From NCBI GenBank assembly GCA_022361315.1, contig JAKSBB010000191.1, positions 1 through 5,816 of the forward strand: a DNA stretch of 5,816 bases. The letters run 5' to 3'. Of the stretch, positions 1-5,670 are shown piece after piece; positions within the stretch are counted from its first letter, which is position 1; every line of letters starts with the position of its first letter. The DNA comes from Desulfobacterales bacterium. GTDB taxonomy: Bacteria > Desulfobacterota > Desulfobacteria > Desulfobacterales > Desulfobacteraceae. The position numbers and the translations under genes are program-made. The notes beneath the pieces were generated by a model, which saw only the letters and a list, made by a program, of their open reading frames with translations, had not been told where the DNA came from and ran no database searches.

Positions 1-834
1 ACGTCCGGAGGCATTGCCCACGGCCATCAGTGCCACAACCACCCATGCAAGCGAGCCCATGCCGGATTTGGCCATGCCGGCCACACCGCCGATAATCATC
101 AGGCCGGCGCCGGACCCTACGCAGAACATAATCCAGAGTTTATAGAAGGCACCGGTTCTCATCATCTCGGCCGGTGAAAAATCCGTACCGGTTGGGGCAG
201 CCGGTGTCGTAGCCGTAGCCCTTGCATCGGGATGCACGTACCCCTCAGGCGGATTGACCAGGAACTGGGCGAGAATGGAAACCACCACTAAAAAGGCAAC
301 CCCGAAGATCATCATGGACTGGCTCAGACCAAACTTATTGATCAGAAAGGTGCCCAAGGGTGCAATATATACGGAGGCCAGACCGAAGCCCGCCACAACG
401 ATACCCGCGATCATCCCGGTTTTTGCCGGGGGGAACCACTTGATGGCCGGCGGGGTGGCAGAGGCGTAACCAAAACCGAGGCCCAGGCCCATCAGGACGC
501 CGAAGCCTAAAATCCAGACCATCCAGGAAGTAGAGAGCGCAATAAGAATAAGGCCGGCACCGGTAAGCACACCACCGATAACTGCGGTAAACCGGGGACT
601 GGTTTTGTCCTGCACCCTGCCGGCAAAAATCATGGCAAAGGCAAACACCAGGCAGCACACCGCATAGGGATCGTTCAGCGAGGCCAGGCTCCAGTTAAAC
701 ACACCGTCTCCTGCGACGATGGACTCTTTGATGGACATCTTGAAAATACTCCAGGTATATAGGATACCCAACGCCAGGTTGATGCCCAGCCCGGCAAAAG
801 TGACCCGCCATCCAAGATTTTTAACCTCATTCAT
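1..834 (-). CDS. MFS transporter, oxalate/formate antiporter (OFA) family, 5' part only
   Basis: This is an inner-membrane carrier, probably for a small carboxylate; the substrate cannot be read from the sequence. The frame is open from ATG at 832-834 to the left edge, giving 278 residues of a protein that usually has slightly over 400. It starts MNEVKNLGWRVTFAGLGINL, and AAGGAGA (842-848) lies seven bases before the ATG. Visible OFA-like features are the first membrane helix with LGILYTWSIF (about residues 24-33), a motif A-like loop GRVQDKTSPR (about 72-81) after helix 2, WFPPAKTGMIAGIVVAGFGL (about 135-154), and a helix ending in FLVNPPEGY (about 193-201). A polar central loop rich in Ala/Thr/Pro (about 203-225) then leads into the second helix bundle. 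It lies downstream of the kinase and regulator genes in the same direction, and has its own sigma-54-type promoter at 901-915. Family assignment is strong; an oxalate, formate or other monocarboxylate substrate is only inferred. Confidence 0.9.
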   Translation of the reverse strand, partial: MNEVKNLGWRVTFAGLGINLALGILYTWSIFKMSIKESIVAGDGVFNWSLASLNDPYAVCCLVFAFAMIFAGRVQDKTSPRFTAVIGGVLTGAGLILIALSTSWMVWILGFGVLMGLGLGFGYASATPPAIKWFPPAKTGMIAGIVVAGFGLASVYIAPLGTFLINKFGLSQSMMIFGVAFLVVVSILAQFLVNPPEGYVHPDARATATTPAAPTGTDFSPAEMMRTGAFYKLWIMFCVGSGAGLMIIGGVAGMAKSGMGSLAWVVVALMAVGNASGR

Positions 835-900
835 AATGCTTTCTCCTTTGATTGATGTTGGTGCGACCCGACGACTGATTCCCGTTCAGTTTCTATATGA

Positions 901-915
901 GCAATCAATGTGCCA
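901..915 (-). promoter_or_regulatory. Sigma-54 (-24/-12) promoter for the MFS transporter
   Basis: The minus strand reads TGGCAC-ATTGA-TTGC, an exact match to the TGGCAC-N5-TTGC core, with GG and GC in the required spacing. The predicted transcript start is near 889, giving a leader of about 55 bases before the ATG at 834. It points at a transporter gene and lies next to an NtrC-type activator, the kind of protein such promoters need. Confidence 0.85.
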
Positions 916-931
916 GCAGCACGCAATAATT

Positions 932-944
932 TAACTATCTGATT
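932..944 (-). promoter_or_regulatory. Candidate IHF binding site
   Basis: The minus strand reads AATCAGATAGTTA, which fits the IHF consensus WATCARNNNNTTR at every defined position. It lies at about -43 to -55 from the predicted sigma-54 start, between promoter and upstream palindromes, where IHF normally bends DNA to bring a remote activator to sigma-54 polymerase. The consensus is loose and occurs by chance in AT-rich DNA, so the position carries most of the weight. Confidence 0.5.
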
Positions 945-991
945 TTATAAGGCATACAACCGATTAATCCAAATTCTGAAATTCCGGAAAC

Positions 992-1009
992 CTACAACAA
1001 AAGTTGTAG
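992..1009. promoter_or_regulatory. Palindromic operator, copy 1 (activator site upstream of the MFS promoter)
   Basis: CTACAACAAAAGTTGTAG has perfect 7-base arms around a 4-base spacer. Its centre is about 111 bases upstream of the predicted sigma-54 transcript start, a usual distance for enhancer sites of NtrC-type activators. An identical copy, read on the other strand, lies at 4242-4259. The neighbouring response regulator (1119-2519) is the most likely binder; this is an inference. Confidence 0.75.
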
Positions 1010-1021
1010 CCCACGGATTGT

Positions 1022-1041
1022 TTCCGAACGATTGCTCGGAA
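1022..1041. repeat. Short inverted repeat between operator copies
   Basis: TTCCGA (1022-1027) and TCGGAA (1036-1041) form 6-base arms around an 8-base loop. There is no T-run after it on either strand, so it does not look like a terminator. It lies between operator copies 1 and 2, with a sequence unrelated to them. It could be another protein site or an RNA hairpin in read-through transcripts from the regulator gene; no role is evident. Confidence 0.35.
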
Positions 1042-1062
1042 GGGCAGGGATCTTTTCCATTC

Positions 1063-1080
1063 CCACAACAAAGGTTGTGG
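1063..1080. promoter_or_regulatory. Palindromic operator, copy 2
   Basis: CCACAACAAAGGTTGTGG has perfect 7-base arms around a 4-base spacer. It differs from copy 1 by a compensated change: the second base of the left arm and its partner on the right are C and G instead of T and A, so symmetry is kept. Its centre is about -182 from the predicted MFS transcript start, and it abuts copy 3 directly. Confidence 0.72.
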
Positions 1081-1098
1081 ATACAAAAAAAGTTGTAG
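1081..1098. promoter_or_regulatory. Palindromic operator, copy 3 (degenerate left arm)
   Basis: ATACAAAAAAAGTTGTAG matches copy 1 at 16 of 18 positions. The right arm GTTGTAG is intact, while the left arm has lost its first and last C. It begins at the base after copy 2 ends, making a tandem pair with centres 18 bases apart, and lies about 20 bases beyond the stop codon of the regulator gene. It may be a weak site filled cooperatively from copy 2. Confidence 0.55.
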
Positions 1099-1118
1099 CT
1101 GATCTGATTGTAGCGGTT

Positions 1119-2519
1119 CTATGATTTGGTGTCCCTCATTTTCTGGAGGCGTTTGCTCAGGGCCTGCTGGGATATCCCGAGGATTTTCGCGGCCGCAGAC
1201 TGGTTACCGCCGGTCTGTGCCATGGCTTTCTCCACCAGGGTGACGGAGGCCTCCTTCAGGGTGGGCAGGGTTTTTTCTCCCCCGGCATCGACTGACGTTG
1301 ACGTCTCTTCTTCCAGCGAGGCCGCCTCCAACCCTTTGAACAGATCCGCTGTGATGGCACCGCTTTCGTATCTGGACAAGGCATCGTGTACCATGGATTT
1401 CAGTTCCCGGATATTGCCCTTGAACGGATAGCTCTCCATGGTTTCGATGAGGGTTTTAGGAATATCGGGGACGGGTTTGTCCAGATCATCGGCAGCCTGG
1501 CAGACAAACCGGTCCAGCAGCAGGGGCAGGTCCACCAGCCGGTCTCGCAGGGGCGGCAGGGTCAGGGTATGGGTGGAAAGCCTGTAAATCAGGTCTTTCC
1601 GGAAGCCGCCTGCTTTCTCCAGTGCCCAGAGATCTTGGTTGGTGGAGGCGATAATCCGGGTATCGGAATGCCGGGTCTTATCAGAACCCAACTGCCGGTA
1701 ATCGCCTTCCTGGAGGAGACGCAGTAGTTTCACCTGGGAGGTCATCGCCAGATCCCCGATTTCATCCAATAGCAGGGTGCCGCCGGTGGCTTGTTCAATG
1801 AGCCCCGGCCGGGCTTTATCCGCACCGGTATAGGCACCGGGCACATGGCCGAAAAGGGTATCCGAGAATACGTTGTCGTCCAGGCCGGCCACATTTACCA
1901 CCACCAGTTTTCCCTTGCGGCCGCTCAATTCGTGAATGCACTGACCGATAAGTTCTTTGCCCACCCCGGTCTCTCCGAAAATAAGGACCGGTTGGGAAGA
2001 CGGTGCCACCGCCTCCACATAGTGAAAGATGGAGTGCATCTGCCGGTCCTGGGTGATGATGTGACGAAAAGCCTCCGGGTTTTTAATCTGTGCGAACAGA
2101 TCCTGGTGAAGGGGTTTCCCGCCGTTTTCCGCCTCTTCCTCCCACTGCAATGCCTTTTTCACAGCAGCCACCAGGCGTTCTTCCTCCACCGGTTTGACGA
2201 TATAATCCATGGCACCCACCTTCATACAGCGGACAGCGGTATCCACTTCAATGGTTCCGGTGAGAACAATGACGGGGATTCTCGGCCAGGTTTTTCGGAT
2301 AATCTTCAGCAGGCGCCCCCCGTTGATATGGGGCATGTTCAGGTCAAGAAGGATGAGGGCGGGGATCTGCCGTTCCATCTGCCGGATCACATCTCTTGAA
2401 TCGGCAATGGTAATAATATTGTCGAACCCGGCCATCCTCAGGGTGGTATCCACCGCCATCAGGATTTCCGGCTCGTCATCCACGATCAGTATGGGTCTGT
2501 CCAGTCTCGGGGCGTCCAC
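1119..2519 (-). CDS. Sigma-54-dependent response regulator, NtrC family (REC - AAA+ - Fis-type HTH)
   Basis: A cytoplasmic transcription activator of 466 residues, phosphorylated by the kinase encoded just upstream. The receiver domain (about 8-125) shows the acidic pair Asp14-Asp15, phosphoacceptor Asp59 in LLLDLNMP, Thr87 and Lys109. The AAA+ domain (about 152-385) has Walker A GETGVGKE (182-189), the sigma-54 contact loop GAYTGA (228-233, Tyr replacing the commoner Phe), Walker B TLLLDE (248-253), STN (292-294), the Arg-finger region FRKDLIYRL (306-314) and sensor II GNIRELKS (368-375). A Fis-type helix-turn-helix closes it (about 428-462, GGNQSAAAKILGISQQALSK). The GTG at 2517-2519 is chosen as start because AAGGAGGAG (2524-2532) lies four bases before it. 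An ATG at 2559-2561 would add 14 residues encoded partly inside the kinase gene and lacks this spacing. All key residues are present, so it should be active. Its targets are probably the CYACAAC-N4-GTTGTRG palindromes flanking the operon (inferred). Confidence 0.95.
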   Translation of the reverse strand: MDAPRLDRPILIVDDEPEILMAVDTTLRMAGFDNIITIADSRDVIRQMERQIPALILLDLNMPHINGGRLLKIIRKTWPRIPVIVLTGTIEVDTAVRCMKVGAMDYIVKPVEEERLVAAVKKALQWEEEAENGGKPLHQDLFAQIKNPEAFRHIITQDRQMHSIFHYVEAVAPSSQPVLIFGETGVGKELIGQCIHELSGRKGKLVVVNVAGLDDNVFSDTLFGHVPGAYTGADKARPGLIEQATGGTLLLDEIGDLAMTSQVKLLRLLQEGDYRQLGSDKTRHSDTRIIASTNQDLWALEKAGGFRKDLIYRLSTHTLTLPPLRDRLVDLPLLLDRFVCQAADDLDKPVPDIPKTLIETMESYPFKGNIRELKSMVHDALSRYESGAITADLFKGLEAASLEEETSTSVDAGGEKTLPTLKEASVTLVEKAMAQTGGNQSAAAKILGISQQALSKRLQKMRDTKS

Positions 2520-2523
2520 GAAT

Positions 2524-2532
2524 CTCCTCCTT
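2524..2532 (-). promoter_or_regulatory. Ribosome binding site fixing the regulator's GTG start
   Basis: AAGGAGGAG on the minus strand lies in the 19-base gap between the kinase stop (2539-2541) and the GTG at 2517-2519. It is a near-ideal Shine-Dalgarno sequence, and if the upstream ATG were used it would be inside the coding region, where it encodes Arg-Arg-Arg. Confidence 0.8.
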
Positions 2533-2538
2533 GGGCAA

Positions 2539-4059
2539 CTATATAGAATATTTGCCTTCACAGGGCAAGAGTATCCTCGCCGTCAACCCCTCCCCCGGTT
2601 CGGACTCGAACTCCAGAATACCGTGATGGTCGTTCACGATTCGTTCGGATATGGACAGCCCCAGACCGGTGCCCCCGTCATCCCTGCGGGTGGTAAAAAA
2701 GGGATCTTTCATCTTTTTAAGGTCCCCGGGGGAAACACCCGGGCCGGTATCCCTGACTTCAATGCCGATATGGGATCCCTCCTTATTAATAAAGGTAGAC
2801 ACCGTTATGGTCTGATCGGCATTTTCCAGGGCCTGCCCCGCATTTACCAGTAGGTTGATGATCACCTGCTGCAGCTTCTGGAAATCCCCGCCGATCAGGG
2901 GCAGGTCATCGGCATAGTCCACACTGAGGTGGGGAGTGATTTTTTTGATCACCGAATGGGTGAGGTCCACCGACTTGGCCGCCACCTGATTCACGTCAAC
3001 CGCCTGAATATTTCCCTCATCCCCCTGATCTGTTGACGGGCGGGAAAAATCCTTGAGCTCGGAAATGATCCCCTTGATCCGTGCCGCCCCGTCCTGAATG
3101 GCCGTCAGCATCATCTCGATGCGCTGCCGCAGATCCGGATATTTCATATTGCAGACCCTTGCGTCCGGCTTATCGGCAAAGTGCTTGTCCAAAACCGGGA
3201 TAAAGGCCTGGAATGCTTTTTTGAGATTCGGGGCATTGAGCATCAGATAGGTGGCCGGATTATTTATTTCATGGGCCACCCCGGCCACCAGGATGCCCAG
3301 GGACGTCATTTTATCCGCCTGGATCAACTGCTTCTCGCGGAGCCTGGACTGTTCAAGGGCAGCCAATCGTGCCCGCTGCTCCATGGCCCCGGCCCAGATA
3401 ATATAGGCGGACAAGGCCACCACCACGCCCATAATGCCTAAGCATGCCAAAGTCAGCTTTTGGGTCACCGCTGAAATTTCCGCCCGGACATCCTCCACAT
3501 AGATCCCGGTGCCCACTACCCATTCCCAGGGGGCAAACCCCCGGACATAGGAGATCTTGGGGACGATCCGCTCGGAATCCTCCTGCCACTGCCAGAGATA
3601 GTCCACAAAGCCGTCGCCGGATGTCTTCACGGTCTCTACCATCTCCGAAAACATCTTTTTCCCGGAGGGATCTTCAAATCCGGCAATATTCTTTCCCACC
3701 AGATCCGGCCGGTAGGGATGCATGATCATCACCGGGGTCAGATCGTTGATCCAGAAATAATCCTTGCGCTCCGGCCCGTACCGCAGATGGGCCAGATGCG
3801 CCACGGCTTTGGCCTGTGCCGCCTCCCGGCTCATCTCTCCCTGCATCTCCTTTTCATGATACAAAGACAGGGTGGACAGGGCACTTTCCGTCAGGTGGAG
3901 AATCCCTTCCCGCTTACCGTCCATCAAATATTGCTCGAGCATGGGAATGATCAGCAGAAAAATGGTCAGGCTGAACAGGACGATTGTCAGGGCCACCGGA
4001 ACAATGATCCTCACCGGCAGGGCACGAACCGCCAGGGACTGGGAATTATCATCGGACAC
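2539..4059 (-). CDS. Membrane sensor histidine kinase with periplasmic single Cache domain
   Basis: The input half of the two-component pair: it senses a ligand outside the inner membrane and passes phosphate to the regulator at 1119-2519. Positions are for a 506-residue protein. TM1 is about 16-39 and TM2 about 203-224. Between them is a Cache-type sensor (roughly 50-190) with YFWINDLTPVMIMHP (about 101-115), YRPDLVGKNI and a closing WEWVVGTGIYVEDV (about 178-191), as in sCache_2 domains. A helical linker leads to the H-box AGVAHEINNP with His263. The ATPase domain has the N-box NLLVNAGQAL (Asn402, Asn406), G1 DTGPGV (437-442), F-box DPFFTT (452-457) and G2 GGTGLGL (462-468), so it looks catalytically complete. 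There is no HAMP or PAS domain. GTG at 4057-4059 is preferred because AAGGGAGG (4066-4073) is six bases upstream; the ATG at 4063-4065 directly touches that sequence and would add two residues. Carboxylate ligands are common for this sensor type, but the actual ligand is unknown. Confidence 0.94.
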   Translation of the reverse strand: MSDDNSQSLAVRALPVRIIVPVALTIVLFSLTIFLLIIPMLEQYLMDGKREGILHLTESALSTLSLYHEKEMQGEMSREAAQAKAVAHLAHLRYGPERKDYFWINDLTPVMIMHPYRPDLVGKNIAGFEDPSGKKMFSEMVETVKTSGDGFVDYLWQWQEDSERIVPKISYVRGFAPWEWVVGTGIYVEDVRAEISAVTQKLTLACLGIMGVVVALSAYIIWAGAMEQRARLAALEQSRLREKQLIQADKMTSLGILVAGVAHEINNPATYLMLNAPNLKKAFQAFIPVLDKHFADKPDARVCNMKYPDLRQRIEMMLTAIQDGAARIKGIISELKDFSRPSTDQGDEGNIQAVDVNQVAAKSVDLTHSVIKKITPHLSVDYADDLPLIGGDFQKLQQVIINLLVNAGQALENADQTITVSTFINKEGSHIGIEVRDTGPGVSPGDLKKMKDPFFTTRRDDGGTGLGLSISERIVNDHHGILEFESEPGEGLTARILLPCEGKYSI

Positions 4060-4095
4060 AGGCATCCTCCCTTGGATTTGGTTGGTTTCTTGAAT

Positions 4096-4125
4096 TGAAT
4101 ACCGCTAAGCCCGAAGGATTGTCAA
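4096..4125 (-). promoter_or_regulatory. Possible sigma-70-type promoter of the kinase-regulator operon
   Basis: On the minus strand a perfect TTGACA (4120-4125) is followed after 18 bases by TATTCA (4096-4101), a poor -10 match. Transcription would start near 4089, about 30 bases before the GTG. No sigma-54 pattern pointing at the kinase was found in the gap. The weak -10 fits either activator dependence or a chance match. Confidence 0.4.
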
Positions 4126-4241
4126 TAAACACCGGTTTTCTTTCCACAGCGATTTTAAAACCTCGAACTCTGCGAAGCACACGAAGAATAGTCATTTCGA
4201 ACCTCTGCAACCCATTGATAAGTCAATCAAAAAAACCACAC

Positions 4242-4259
4242 CTACAACTTTTGTTGTAG
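4242..4259. promoter_or_regulatory. Palindromic operator, copy 4 (shared upstream region of kinase and divergent gene)
   Basis: CTACAACTTTTGTTGTAG is the exact reverse complement of copy 1 at 992-1009, spacer included, with perfect 7-base arms. It lies about 180 bases from the kinase start and about 170 from the rightward start at 4426. It could serve autoregulation of the operon, activation of the rightward gene, or both. With 18 bases identical at two places more than 3 kb apart and flanking a regulator operon, chance is very unlikely. Confidence 0.75.
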
Positions 4260-4396
4260 AAATTCTTTGACCTAAAGTTTTTTTTATGATTGAATCGAAT
4301 CATGACTAAGTTTCACCGGGCCACCGCTGGGAAATTCTTCTCCTGAATTCAGACTGTTATTCCATCGAAAGAGGCGTCCTACGTACTCTTTTAAAC

Positions 4397-4407
4397 CCAC
4401 AACCTTT
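4397..4407 (+). promoter_or_regulatory. Operator half-site before the 203-residue membrane protein
   Basis: CCACAACCTTT matches the left arm and spacer of copy 2 read on the opposite strand, but the right arm (ACACAAA) is absent. It lies just before the ribosome binding site of the gene at 4426. A single half-site of this length can arise by chance; its position is the only reason to list it. Confidence 0.3.
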
Positions 4408-4425
4408 ACACAAAGAGGGGCTGTC

Positions 4426-5037
4426 ATGGAATTCATCTCAGGTATGTTTTTTACAGGCTTTTACGTTTTTTCCATTCTTTCAATCTGCTGGTGGGTCTAC
4501 CAGGCCTATGCCCATGACGGCGCCGGCGCCTACCTCTACCTGTCCGAGCAAAAATCCGGTTTTTTCCTGAATCGCTCCATCCTTTCGGCGGTAAAAAAAC
4601 ACTTCGAACTGGTTTCCATCCTGGTCTGTTTCCTCATTTTTCTCTACGCCCTGTGCCAAGGCCTTGCCGAATACTTTTCATGGATACCGGAGCGCTACCA
4701 CCTCATCCTCGGCGACGGCACCACCCTGCACCTGTCCACCATCATGAGCTGCCTGGTGGGCATCTGCTCCGCCCTCATCTTTGCCAAATGGGTCCTCATC
4801 GGCATCACCTCCTACTGGGAAAAACGCGCCCTGGCTGAACAGTCCGTCCTTTATTTAGACATCATCCGCCATTCCGATAACATCGAAGAACTCACCAAGC
4901 TCAAAACCAAAACCCGGAAAGAAATAACCACCCTGAAAGACGAGCACACCTTCACGCCGGATATCGTCTGCCAGCGCCTGGAACTCTGCATGAAAATCAT
5001 CGACCTGAGAATACAAGATATCCAATCAAGAGCGTAG
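4426..5037 (+). CDS. Uncharacterised membrane protein with three transmembrane segments
   Basis: I do not recognise this 203-residue protein. The ATG follows AGAGGGG (4414-4420) by five bases, a good ribosome binding site. Hydrophobic segments at about 5-27, 60-80 and 104-127 suggest three membrane spans, with a Gly/Ala/Tyr-rich stretch (about 27-40) after the first. The C-terminal third (about 131-203) is charged, probably helical and perhaps coiled-coil, and would lie on one side of the membrane, likely the cytoplasm. There are no catalytic motifs, no signal peptide separate from the first helix, and no Cys or His clusters. C-rich third codon positions resemble the chromosomal genes to the left, so nothing suggests recent transfer. 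It is divergent from the kinase and shares the palindrome-bearing gap with it, and it ends in its own terminator, so it is probably a single-gene transcript. A role in the sensed process, for example an accessory or scaffold membrane protein, is speculation from context. Confidence 0.85.
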   Translation: MEFISGMFFTGFYVFSILSICWWVYQAYAHDGAGAYLYLSEQKSGFFLNRSILSAVKKHFELVSILVCFLIFLYALCQGLAEYFSWIPERYHLILGDGTTLHLSTIMSCLVGICSALIFAKWVLIGITSYWEKRALAEQSVLYLDIIRHSDNIEELTKLKTKTRKEITTLKDEHTFTPDIVCQRLELCMKIIDLRIQDIQSRA

Positions 5038-5064
5038 CGTAAAAAAACCTACACCGACTTTAAG

Positions 5065-5098
5065 AAGAAAGGCCCTTTACACACATTGGGCCTTTTTT
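5065..5098 (+). terminator. Intrinsic terminator after the membrane protein gene
   Basis: AAAGGCCC (5068-5075) pairs with GGGCCTTT (5088-5095) around a 12-base loop, and pairing can extend to 5065 with the six-T run at 5093-5098. It lies about 30 bases past the stop at 5035-5037. A-rich sequence on the left arm may let it work partly in the other direction. Confidence 0.88.
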
Positions 5099-5188
5099 GC
5101 TTTCTCAATTTCCTTAACTCTCCCCCTTTTCTAAAATTTAATGTACTGATTATGTTAAAAGAAAATGCAAAATAGAGAGACTCTCAAA

Positions 5189-5413
5189 ATGCCTTTAAAA
5201 AATGACAGATACACGTATCAAATAACCTGGTCTGAAAACGGCGGTGAATACATCGGAAAATGTTTAGAGTTTCCCAGCCTAAGCTGGTTTGCAGATGCAC
5301 CCGAGTCTGCGCTATCAGGCATAAGAATGACTGTTACAGATGTCATCGCAGATATGAAAACCAACGGAGAGAAGATACCGGAGCCAATTGCCTTGAGAAA
5401 CATCAGAGGTTAA
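5189..5413 (+). CDS. HicB-family antitoxin N-terminal domain, probably truncated by a frameshift
   Basis: HicB proteins neutralise HicA mRNA-cleaving toxins and usually join an N-terminal partial-RNase-H-like domain to a C-terminal DNA-binding domain. These 74 residues match the N-terminal domain: RYTYQITWSENGGEYIGKC, EFPSLSWFADAPESALSGI and DVIADMKTNGEKIPEP. Typical members of this subtype are about 110 residues and continue with a GKF-type strand and a ribbon-helix-helix. Here the frame stops at 5411-5413 exactly where that part should begin, and the continuation is visible in the next frame (see 5412-5462). ATG at 5189 is chosen because it gives the usual short lead before RYTY; an ATG at 5165 would add eight residues. 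GAGAGACTCTC (5174-5184), an 11-base palindrome, lies just before the start and could act as ribosome site or operator. No hicA gene is visible on either side. The gene is AT-richer than those to its left, as mobile toxin-antitoxin genes often are. Confidence 0.72.
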   Translation: MPLKNDRYTYQITWSENGGEYIGKCLEFPSLSWFADAPESALSGIRMTVTDVIADMKTNGEKIPEPIALRNIRG

Positions 5414-5462
5414 ATATTTGATCCAGGTTCGGTCTAAACAACACCCGAAAATTTGCGCCATT
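5412..5462 (+). pseudogene. Frameshifted remnant of the HicB C-terminal DNA-binding domain
   Basis: If one T at 5410-5411 is skipped, the HicB frame continues as RG-KYLIQVRSKQHPKICAI. This lines up with the GKF-LVRVPSEQHRKLAI type of sequence that opens the ribbon-helix-helix in intact family members. Beyond about 5462 the resemblance fades, although the frame stays open to a stop at 5583-5585. The match is from memory of the family, not a search, so the remnant is probable rather than proven. Confidence 0.5.
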
Positions 5463-5670
5463 CCGGGCCTCCACGACACCAACTGCCTGGCCTTCCTGGT
5501 TTGCATGCGCTTTAGGTTACTTCTATATAGATACTTATCCATATTGCATTTCACCCAGAATCATGATTATGTCCAATTAAGTTGATCAGTATTATCAAAT
5601 CCGGCTTTCTTTCATATGGTTGGATATAAATCAAATATTCAAGATAACGATGAATAATAACATTCTGTAG

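Larger units (their letters stand above)
4074..4425. other. Divergent intergenic region between the kinase and the 203-residue membrane protein
   Basis: No gene is seen here. Besides the separately listed kinase promoter candidate, palindrome and half-site, it holds TATGAT (4285-4290), a possible -10 for the rightward gene with only a weak TTCTTT (4263-4268) as -35. If used, transcription would start near 4297 and the palindrome at 4242-4259 would be centred near -46. ATGATT (4286-4291) and AATCAT (4298-4303) form a small inverted repeat around that point. No GG-N10-GC sigma-54 pattern was found for the rightward gene. On the minus strand, 4150-4190 (CTTCGTGTGCTTCGCAGAG and flanks) recalls dispersed intergenic sequence of deltaproteobacterial genomes; this is only an impression. 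Confidence 0.5.

Noticed and set aside
335..658. A 107-codon open frame on the minus strand
   Set aside because: It is an alternative frame inside the transporter gene, whose correct frame gives clear OFA-family sequence through to the left edge.
992..1098. Repeated palindromes as a CRISPR array or as tandem terminators
   Set aside because: There are only three units with irregular spacing of 71 and 18 bases and no spacers of uniform length; none of the dyads is followed by a T-run after the right arm.
1791..2399. A 202-codon open frame on the + strand
   Set aside because: It lies wholly antisense to the response regulator, whose receiver and AAA+ motifs are unmistakable; its translation shows no domain pattern.
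2520..2561. ATG start at 2559-2561 for the response regulator, giving overlap with the kinase gene
   Set aside because: The strong ribosome binding site at 2524-2532 is correctly spaced for the GTG at 2517-2519 and would lie inside the coding region if the ATG were used.
2209..2853. A 214-codon open frame on the + strand
   Set aside because: It is antisense to the 5' part of the regulator and the 3' part of the kinase; a shadow of two well-supported genes.
4163..4210. Imperfect direct repeat, TCGAACTCTGCGAA and TCGAACCTCTGCAA
   Set aside because: Short, with a one-base gap and a mismatch, and unrelated to the nearby operators; chance or old dispersed-repeat debris is as likely.
4328..4343. 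A sigma-54-like element (TGGGAAATTCTTCTCC) before the gene at 4426
   Set aside because: The GG is present but the -12 GC is TC at the required spacing, so the invariant part of the motif is missing.
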